From the NCBI RefSeq assembly GCF_029910095.1, contig NZ_CP094526.1, positions 682,001 to 746,000 on the forward strand: a stretch of DNA of 64,000 nt. The letters run 5' to 3'. Each line of letters begins with the position of its first letter. The stretch's first letter is position 1. A program made the position numbers and the translations under genes. The notes under the pieces are model-generated. The model made no database searches. It saw only the letters and a program-made list of their open reading frames with translations, and was not told where the DNA came from. Shown here piece after piece: positions 58,200 through 64,000 of this stretch. The stretch is from Bradyrhizobium sp. ISRA464 (lineage in GTDB: Bacteria > Pseudomonadota > Alphaproteobacteria > Rhizobiales > Xanthobacteraceae).

Positions 58200-58227
58200 A
58201 TTGATCAATCTTGATTATATAAATCAA
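58200..58227. promoter_or_regulatory. Paired palindromes at the start of the HTH-citrate synthase gene
   Basis: ATTGATCAAT (58200-58209) is a perfect palindrome, and TTGATT/AATCAA (58211-58216 and 58222-58227) a second with a five-base spacer. They lie directly before the ATG at 58229 and in the shared promoter region of the two divergent citrate synthase genes. A protein bound here would control both. There is no ribosome-binding site before that ATG. Confidence 0.55.
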
Positions 58228-58228
58228 T

Positions 58229-59452
58229 ATGAAAAAATCTGCTGAACTATACCTCTCCGCCCGGGAAGCTGCCGCCGAACTCGCGATCTCGCCGGCCACC
58301 CTTTACGCCTATGTCAGCCGCGGCCTGATCCGCTCCGAGCCGTCGCCGGATTCGCGCAGCCACCGCTACCGCGCCGAGGACATCAGGGACTTGAAGGAGC
58401 GCCGCGCGCCGTCGCCGGAGCCGCGGGGGTTGCGCAATTTCGACGTGGACCTGCTGGTGATGGATTCGGCGATCGCGACCATCACCGAACAGGGTCCGAT
58501 CTATCGCGGCGTCAACTGCGTCGATCTCGCCGAGCGCGATACGCTGGAGCACACCGCGACGCTGCTATGGGACGTCACGGACGTCGATCCGTTCGCGCCC
58601 GACAACTGCCCGCATGTCTCGGACGAAATGCGTATGATTGCGGAGGCGGCGCGTCGCGCGGCGCCGATCGACCGGACCGTCGCGGTGCTGGCGCTCGCGA
58701 CAAGCGCCGATCCCGGAGCCTTCACCCGCGCCCCAGACGGCCGCGCGCTGGTCGGTGCCCGGATCTTGCGGCTCCTCGTCGCGACCATGCTGAACGCGAG
58801 AACATCGGCAGAGCCTTTGCATCAGCAGGTGGCCCGGGTCTGGGCGCCCGACAACAAGCACGCGCCCGATCTGATCCGCCGCGCGCTGGTGCTGCTCGCC
58901 GACCACGAACTGAATGCCTCGACCTTCACCGCGCGCTGTGCGGCGTCGACCGGCCTCAATCTCTACGACGCTGTCATCGCGGGTCTCGTGGCGCTCAAGG
59001 GCCCGAAACATGGCGGTGCCGGCGTGCTGGCCTCGCATCTGGTCAAGACGCTGATCGACAACGACGTCGCCCCGGTGATCCGCGAGCGTGTCGCGCTCGG
59101 CGAACGCTTCGCGGGCTTCGGCCACGGCGTCTACAAGAAGGGCGACCCGCGCGCGATCTCGCTGCTCGAGGCGCTGACCCGCGCCGGCGCGCCACGCAAG
59201 TTCACGAAGGAGGTGCCGGAGCGGATCGCGGAGGCGACCGGCGAGTTCGTGAACATTGATTATGCACTCGCCGTGCTGGTGCATTCCTTGCGGATGCCCG
59301 CCGGCAGCGAGCTTGCGCTGTTTGCGATGGCCCGCAGCGTCGGCTGGATCGCGCATGCCAGCGAACAATTGCAGCATGGCAAGCTGATCCGCCCTCGCGC
59401 GCGCTACGTCGGCCCGGCCCCTGGGCGGAGCGGCACGACCAACAGCCTTTAG
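58229..59452 (+). CDS. Citrate synthase family protein with N-terminal MerR-like HTH
   Basis: A 407-residue fusion. Residues 8-55 (LSAREAAAELAISPATLYAYVSRGLIRSEPSPDSRSHRYRAEDIRDL) form a MerR-type helix-turn-helix. The rest is a citrate synthase fold with IYRGVNCVDLAE, LNASTFTARCAAS, GPKHGGAGVLAS and NIDYALAVLVHSLRMP. The usual GHRVY is GHGVY here, losing an Arg near the oxaloacetate site, while KKGDPRA remains. It may be an enzyme, a regulator sensing citrate-cycle metabolites, or both. It is divergent from the frameshifted paralogue. Confidence 0.85.
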   Translation: MKKSAELYLSAREAAAELAISPATLYAYVSRGLIRSEPSPDSRSHRYRAEDIRDLKERRAPSPEPRGLRNFDVDLLVMDSAIATITEQGPIYRGVNCVDLAERDTLEHTATLLWDVTDVDPFAPDNCPHVSDEMRMIAEAARRAAPIDRTVAVLALATSADPGAFTRAPDGRALVGARILRLLVATMLNARTSAEPLHQQVARVWAPDNKHAPDLIRRALVLLADHELNASTFTARCAASTGLNLYDAVIAGLVALKGPKHGGAGVLASHLVKTLIDNDVAPVIRERVALGERFAGFGHGVYKKGDPRAISLLEALTRAGAPRKFTKEVPERIAEATGEFVNIDYALAVLVHSLRMPAGSELALFAMARSVGWIAHASEQLQHGKLIRPRARYVGPAPGRSGTTNSL

Positions 59453-59465
59453 ATACTTAAGATAC

Positions 59466-60125
59466 TTATTTGGATCGGGCCGGTTCGATCAGGCCGCCGC
59501 CGTGCCGGCGACGGATGGTCCAGACCGCCAGCGTGATGATCAAGGCGCAGCCTGCCACCGCAAATATCCAGAGATGCTTGCCGACATGTCCATGATGCGG
59601 CAGACCGGCATAATCGTGCAGCGCAGTGATGGCGAGCACGCCGGGCAGCACATGCGCCGGCGCCCAAAGCAGGATCGCCGGGATGTTGACGGCGTAGAAG
59701 CGCGCTGGCGGCATATCGAGCGCCCCTGCCGTGATCGGGACGAAGGCGCGGATCGGTGGCACGAAGCGGGCAAAGAACACCGCGAGTACGCCCCAACGGT
59801 TGAAGAAGGCCTCGCTCTGCGCAACGACTCGCGGGTAATTGTTCAGCGGCCAGGATGAGAGGATTTCGCGCTGGCTGCGGTAGCCGATCAGATAGGCGGT
59901 GCCGTCGCCGAGTGCCGCGCCCGCCGCGGCGGCCGCGAGCACCGGCCACAATTTCAACTCGCCGCCGGGCACCAGCCCGCTGAGCGCGAGGATGATGGTC
60001 GAGCCCGGCACCAGCGACCCGGCCACCGGGACGGCCTCCAGCAGGGCAGCCAGAAACAGCGTCAGATAGGCAAGCCACGCATGGGCTGAAACGAACGTGA
60101 TCAGAGGGTCGAGGAAAGAAGTCAC
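59466..60125 (-). CDS. DedA family membrane protein
   Basis: A 219-residue inner-membrane protein with the DedA/VTT pattern: LEAVPVAGSLVPGSTIILALSG, GDGTAYLIGYRSQREI and FFARFVPPIRAFVPITAGALDMPPARFYAVNI. Family members flip phospholipids or undecaprenyl phosphate. It converges on the HTH-citrate synthase gene with 13 bases between. Confidence 0.9.
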   Translation of the reverse strand: MTSFLDPLITFVSAHAWLAYLTLFLAALLEAVPVAGSLVPGSTIILALSGLVPGGELKLWPVLAAAAAGAALGDGTAYLIGYRSQREILSSWPLNNYPRVVAQSEAFFNRWGVLAVFFARFVPPIRAFVPITAGALDMPPARFYAVNIPAILLWAPAHVLPGVLAITALHDYAGLPHHGHVGKHLWIFAVAGCALIITLAVWTIRRRHGGGLIEPARSK

Positions 60126-60416
60126 AAAAATCCTGTGGTAGCCGTCACATCAATGCAGACCTAACAACTCCCTGCCGGGGGCGAAAGTGCCCGGCGGGAC
60201 GGGGCGCCGCGGTGATGCGGCGAAAGTACGGCGTGATTCGCAGGGCAGCCTTCCAAAAACCGAACGCCGCCCTATCTTCATGATAGGACAACGGAACTTT
60301 GATTGGCCCTCGGGCTTCTGCCAGCCGTTGCTCTCTGCTAGGCTTGTGCGAAGCACCCAATCCGCAGCCAAATGCTTAAATCTGGTTTCGGGACTGCCCG
60401 GGACCTCGGAGGATGA

Positions 60417-61415
60417 ATGACGACCGCCGTCCAGACCAAAACGCAGGAACCCGTCGGCTTGCCCGACATGAAGGTGTCGGTTCGGCAGGTCTTCGGGATC
60501 GATAGCGACCTGGAAGTTCCCGCTTATTCGGAAGTCGATCCGCACGTGCCGGAATCCGATCCGGACTACCGCTTCGACCGCGCCACCACGCTCGCGATCC
60601 TCGCCGGTTTCGCCAAGAACCGCCGTGTGATGGTCACCGGCTATCACGGCACCGGCAAGTCGACCCATATCGAGCAGGTCGCCGCCCGCCTCAACTGGCC
60701 CTGCGTGCGCGTCAATCTCGACAGCCACATCAGCCGTATCGATCTCGTCGGCAAGGACGCGATCGTGGTCAAGGAGGGCAAGCAGGTTACCGAGTTCCGC
60801 GACGGCATCCTGCCCTGGGCGCTGCAGCACAACATCGCGCTGGTGTTCGACGAATACGACGCCGGCCGCCCTGACGTGATGTTCGTGATCCAGCGCGTGC
60901 TGGAAGTCTCGGGCCGCCTGACGCTGCTCGACCAGAACAAGGTCATCAAGCCGCATCCGTCGTTCCGCCTGTTCGCGACCGCCAACACGGTCGGCCTCGG
61001 CGACACCTCGGGCCTCTATCACGGCACGCAGCAGATCAACCAGGGCCAGATGGACCGCTGGTCGATCGTTACCACGCTGAACTACCTCGCCCACGACGAG
61101 GAAGTTGAGATCGTGCTGGCGAAGGCGCGCCACTACCGCACGCAGGAAGGCCGCGACATCGTCAACAAGATGGTGCGGCTGGCGGACCTCACCCGCAACG
61201 CGTTCGCCAATGGCGACCTGTCGACGGTGATGAGCCCGCGCACGGTGATCACCTGGGCGGAGAACGCCGACATCTTCAACGACATCGGCTTCGCATTCCG
61301 CGTCACCTTCCTCAACAAGTGTGACGAGCTGGAGCGGCCGCTGGTCGCAGAGTTCTACCAGCGCTGCTTCAACGTCGAGCTGCCGGAATCCTCGGTCAAC
61401 GTGGCGCTCAGCTGA
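60417..61415 (+). CDS. cobS: Cobaltochelatase subunit CobS
   Basis: AAA+ ATPase subunit of the aerobic cobaltochelatase that inserts cobalt into hydrogenobyrinate diamide with CobN and CobT. The 332-residue protein has Walker [10 protein letters not shown] (75-83), [18 protein letters not shown] and [32 protein letters not shown] at 60408-60412 precedes the second of two ATGs. No cobalamin riboswitch was found in the 291-base gap upstream, which holds only a short hairpin (CCTATC/GATAGG, 60271-60287). Confidence 0.95.
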   Translation: MTTAVQTKTQEPVGLPDMKVSVRQVFGIDSDLEVPAYSEVDPHVPESDPDYRFDRATTLAILAGFAKNRRVMVTGYHGTGKSTHIEQVAARLNWPCVRVNLDSHISRIDLVGKDAIVVKEGKQVTEFRDGILPWALQHNIALVFDEYDAGRPDVMFVIQRVLEVSGRLTLLDQNKVIKPHPSFRLFATANTVGLGDTSGLYHGTQQINQGQMDRWSIVTTLNYLAHDEEVEIVLAKARHYRTQEGRDIVNKMVRLADLTRNAFANGDLSTVMSPRTVITWAENADIFNDIGFAFRVTFLNKCDELERPLVAEFYQRCFNVELPESSVNVALS

Positions 61416-61557
61416 TCTATGCCAACAGTCTCCGTCGAGCGCACGCTTACTCGGACAAGAGGTGGCGCTTGGCGGATGGCTCGCTGCGGACGGCGAGACG
61501 GTGACGTTGGAGTGAGGGATATCGCGGCATAACGCGCCATTGGTTGACGAAATCGCT

Positions 61558-63453
61558 ATGACAACCTCCAACATCAAATTCCGTCCCGGTTCGAAGGAAG
61601 CGCCGACCGAGCCGTTCAAGCGCTCGGTAACCGCGTGTCTGCGCGCCATCGCTAAGAAGCCCGAGCTCGAGGTCAGCTTCGCTGCCGAACGCCCGGGACT
61701 TGCACCCGGCAAGGCGCGGCTGCCGGAGCCGGCGCGCAAGATGACCAAGCGTGATGCTGCGATCGTGCGTGGACATGCCGATTCGATCGCGCTGAAGATC
61801 GCCTGTCACGATCCCAAGGTGCATCGCAAGCTGATGCCCGGCAATCCGCAGGCACGCGGGGTGTTCGAGGCGGTCGAGCAGGCGCGGGTCGAGGCGATCG
61901 GCTCGCGGCGGATGGCCGGCGTTGCGAAGAACCTCACCGCGATGCTCGACGATCATTTCCATCGCGGCAAGTATGACGAGATCACCGATCGCGCCGACGC
62001 GCCCTTGTCGGACGCGCTGGCGATGCTGGTGCGCGAGCGCCTCACGGGCCTTGCGCCGCCCGCAGCCGCAAAGAAGATGGTCGATCTCTGGCGCCCGGTG
62101 CTGGAGGACAAGATCGGGACGCGGCTCGACAAGCTGAGCCGCTTCACCGAGGACCAGGCCAGGTTCGGCGACCTCGTGCATGATCTGTTGTCGGCGCTCG
62201 ATCTCGGCGACGAACGCGACATGGACACCGACGAGGACGATCAGGACGAAAATCCGGACGGCGACAACGATCAGTCCGGCGCCGAAGGTTCGCCCGATTC
62301 CGACGCCGCGCAGGAGATGAGCGCCGACCAGGCGCAGGCCACGGCAGAAGAGATGAGCGAAAGCGCGATGGAAAGCGCACAGGCCTCCACCAGCGACACG
62401 TTCGACGACGGCGAGCTCGGCGACGACGAAACGCCGGGCGAGGCGACGCGGCCGAACGCCCGCGGCCAAAACGAACCGCGCGGTCCGGAATATCATGCCT
62501 TCGCGCCGAAGTTCGACGAGGTGATCGCGGCCGAAGATCTCTGCGATCACGACGAGCTCGAGCGGCTGCGTTCCTATCTCGACAAGCAGCTCGCGCATCT
62601 GCAGGGCATCGTGGCGCGGCTCGCCAACCGCCTGCAGCGCCGCCTGATGGCGCAGCAGAACCGTGCCTGGGAGTTCGATCTCGAGGAGGGCATCCTTGAT
62701 CCGGCGCGGCTGTCGCGCGTCGTGACAGATCCCTATCACCCGCTGTCCTTCATGCATGAGAAGGAGGCGACGTTCCGCGACACCGTGGTGACGCTGCTCC
62801 TGGACAACTCCGGCTCGATGCGCGGCCGTCCGATCACCGTCGCCGCCACTTGCGCCGACATCCTGGCGCGCACGCTGGAGCGTTGCGGCGTCAAGGTCGA
62901 GATCCTGGGCTTCACCACGCGCGCCTGGAAGGGCGGGCAATCGCGCGAGGCATGGCTTGCCGCCGGTAAGCCGGCCAATCCCGGCCGCCTCAACGACCTC
63001 CGCCACATCATCTACAAGTCGGCGGACGCGCCGTGGCGGCGCGCGCGCAAGAATCTCGGCCTGATGATGCGCGAGGGTCTCCTGAAGGAGAACATCGACG
63101 GCGAGGCGCTGGACTGGGCGCACAAGCGCCTGCTCGCACGCCCCGAGCAGCGCCGCATCCTGATGATGATCTCCGACGGCGCGCCGGTCGACGATTCCAC
63201 GCTGTCGGTCAATCCGGGCAACTATCTCGAGCGGCACCTGCGCCACATCATCGAGGAGATCGAGACCCGCTCGCCGGTCGAGCTGATCGCGATCGGCATC
63301 GGTCACGACGTCACGCGCTATTATCGTCGCGCCGTCACCATCGTGGACGCCGAAGAACTCGGTGGCGCCATCACCGAAAAGCTCGCCGAGCTGTTCAGTG
63401 AGACCCACGGCGCCGCCCCCGCGCAGGGCACCCGTCGCCGGCTCCACTCGTGA
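61558..63453 (+). CDS. cobT: Cobaltochelatase subunit CobT
   Basis: The 631-residue partner of CobS. It has an N-terminal helical domain, a long acidic stretch (about 220-310, Asp/Glu-rich), then the CobT-specific domain and a C-terminal VWA domain with a complete [16 protein letters not shown] and [14 protein letters not shown]. The ATG at 61558 begins [12 protein letters not shown] 142-base gap from cobS holds no recognised gene; the two are normally co-transcribed. Confidence 0.95.
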   Translation: MTTSNIKFRPGSKEAPTEPFKRSVTACLRAIAKKPELEVSFAAERPGLAPGKARLPEPARKMTKRDAAIVRGHADSIALKIACHDPKVHRKLMPGNPQARGVFEAVEQARVEAIGSRRMAGVAKNLTAMLDDHFHRGKYDEITDRADAPLSDALAMLVRERLTGLAPPAAAKKMVDLWRPVLEDKIGTRLDKLSRFTEDQARFGDLVHDLLSALDLGDERDMDTDEDDQDENPDGDNDQSGAEGSPDSDAAQEMSADQAQATAEEMSESAMESAQASTSDTFDDGELGDDETPGEATRPNARGQNEPRGPEYHAFAPKFDEVIAAEDLCDHDELERLRSYLDKQLAHLQGIVARLANRLQRRLMAQQNRAWEFDLEEGILDPARLSRVVTDPYHPLSFMHEKEATFRDTVVTLLLDNSGSMRGRPITVAATCADILARTLERCGVKVEILGFTTRAWKGGQSREAWLAAGKPANPGRLNDLRHIIYKSADAPWRRARKNLGLMMREGLLKENIDGEALDWAHKRLLARPEQRRILMMISDGAPVDDSTLSVNPGNYLERHLRHIIEEIETRSPVELIAIGIGHDVTRYYRRAVTIVDAEELGGAITEKLAELFSETHGAAPAQGTRRRLHS

Positions 63454-63456
63454 GAC

Positions 63457-64000
63457 ATGCGCCCACCCCCTAACCGCCGCCGCTTCCTGCAGGATGTGGC
63501 GGCGGCGCTGTTGACCGCCGCGCTCCCAAGCCTCGCGCAGGCGCAGAGCGCGACGCAGGCGCCGCCGAAGCGGGCCGCCAAGCCGAGCCCGTATTCCGTC
63601 AGCGAGCCGGTCTCGATCGAGGTCAAGGCGCGGCCGCTGCCCTCGTTCGATATCCGCGATCGTGCGCGGACGCGGTTCGGCGCGCTGGAATATCGCAGCG
63701 GCCTGATCCTGACCTCGCCGTTTCCCGGCTTCGGCGGGCTGTCCGGCCTGCGGCTCGATCCCAAGGGCGAACGCTTCATCGCGATCAGTGACAAGGGAAG
63801 CTGGTTCACCGGCCGCATCGTTTATCGCGGCCGGGAGATGGTTGGGCTCGACGATGTCGAGGCGGCGCCGCTGCTCGGCCCTGACGGCAAGCCGATCACG
63901 TCCCGCAACTGGTACGATTCGGAATCGATCGCGCTCGACGGCTCCGTGGTCTATGTCGGGCTCGAGCGCGTCAACCAGGTGCTGCGCTACGATTTCGCCA
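63457..64000 (+). CDS. Esterase-like activity of phytase family protein (partial, runs off window)
   Basis: The first 181 residues are visible. The N-terminus (RRRFLQDVAAALLTAALPSLAQAQ) is a twin-arginine-like signal. The mature part has LEYRSGLILTSPFPGFGGLSGLRLDPKGERFIAISDKGSWFTGRIVYRGREM, the phytase-like esterase beta-propeller start. It begins three bases after the cobT stop. The substrate is unknown; the product is probably exported to the periplasm. Confidence 0.85.
   Translation, partial: MRPPPNRRRFLQDVAAALLTAALPSLAQAQSATQAPPKRAAKPSPYSVSEPVSIEVKARPLPSFDIRDRARTRFGALEYRSGLILTSPFPGFGGLSGLRLDPKGERFIAISDKGSWFTGRIVYRGREMVGLDDVEAAPLLGPDGKPITSRNWYDSESIALDGSVVYVGLERVNQVLRYDFA

Noticed and set aside
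60126..60416. Cobalamin riboswitch upstream of cobS
   Set aside because: No B12-box or conserved core was found; only a short hairpin at 60271-60287 is present.
61447..63447. A 666-codon open frame antisense to cobT
   Set aside because: Shadow frame; cobT on the plus strand has a full VWA domain and family length.

Overview
The window is GC-rich chromosomal DNA from an alphaproteobacterium of the order Hyphomicrobiales. Bradyrhizobium or a close relative is the best guess. The grounds are codon use, aerobic cobaltochelatase genes (cobS, cobT), a DUF4167 gene, the shape of the housekeeping gene blocks, and several families of short GC-rich palindromic repeats. No rRNA, tRNA, CRISPR array, insertion sequence or prophage was recognised.

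Layout. At 0.1-2.2 kb are phaA and phaB for polyhydroxybutyrate precursor synthesis. From 2.4 to 7.7 kb come an exporter, a cupin protein, gloB, a methyltransferase, a DUF4167 gene and prmC. At 7.8-14.6 kb lie a HIT protein, a branched-chain amino acid type (HAAT) ABC transporter with a fused permease-ATPase, a free-standing protein like the RNA polymerase alpha C-terminal domain, and a MarR regulator. Next are prfA, ptsP and lysC (minus strand), then a PH-domain membrane protein and ubiG (plus strand). At 21.3-34.2 kb are two EamA transporters, the DUF1178-amidohydrolase-grxC run, comF, an NDUFAF5-like methyltransferase, mutT, a TadG-like VWA protein, argJ, a parvulin isomerase and secA.

The second accessory stretch (34.4-47.8 kb) has a VOC protein and an rcnR-rcnA nickel/cobalt efflux pair. 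It also holds a 9.5-kb amide locus: a MarR regulator divergent from two tandem AmiC-like binding proteins, an amidase-signature hydrolase, and a complete five-gene HAAT transporter. It ends in a gene-poor stretch of about 1.3 kb packed with repeats. From 47.8 kb follow an L,D-transpeptidase, accA, xerD, a 48-residue membrane protein, aroK-aroB, a CNNM/CorC protein, bolA and a J-domain protein. Then come two divergent citrate synthase paralogues (one apparently frameshifted, one with an N-terminal MerR-like helix-turn-helix), a DedA protein, cobS, cobT and the start of a phytase-like esterase.

Interpretation. From general knowledge of alphaproteobacterial gene order, the housekeeping blocks lysC-ptsP-prfA-prmC-DUF4167 and bolA-dnaJ-cobS-cobT appear interrupted by transporter and citrate synthase blocks. 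The strongest candidates for less described biology are the amide sensing/uptake locus with twin sensors, the alpha-CTD-like protein beside a transporter operon, the DNA-binding citrate synthase with palindromes at its start, and mobile-looking palindromes that supply stop codons or C-termini to genes. Two likely frameshifts (comF, citrate synthase) need checking against reads.
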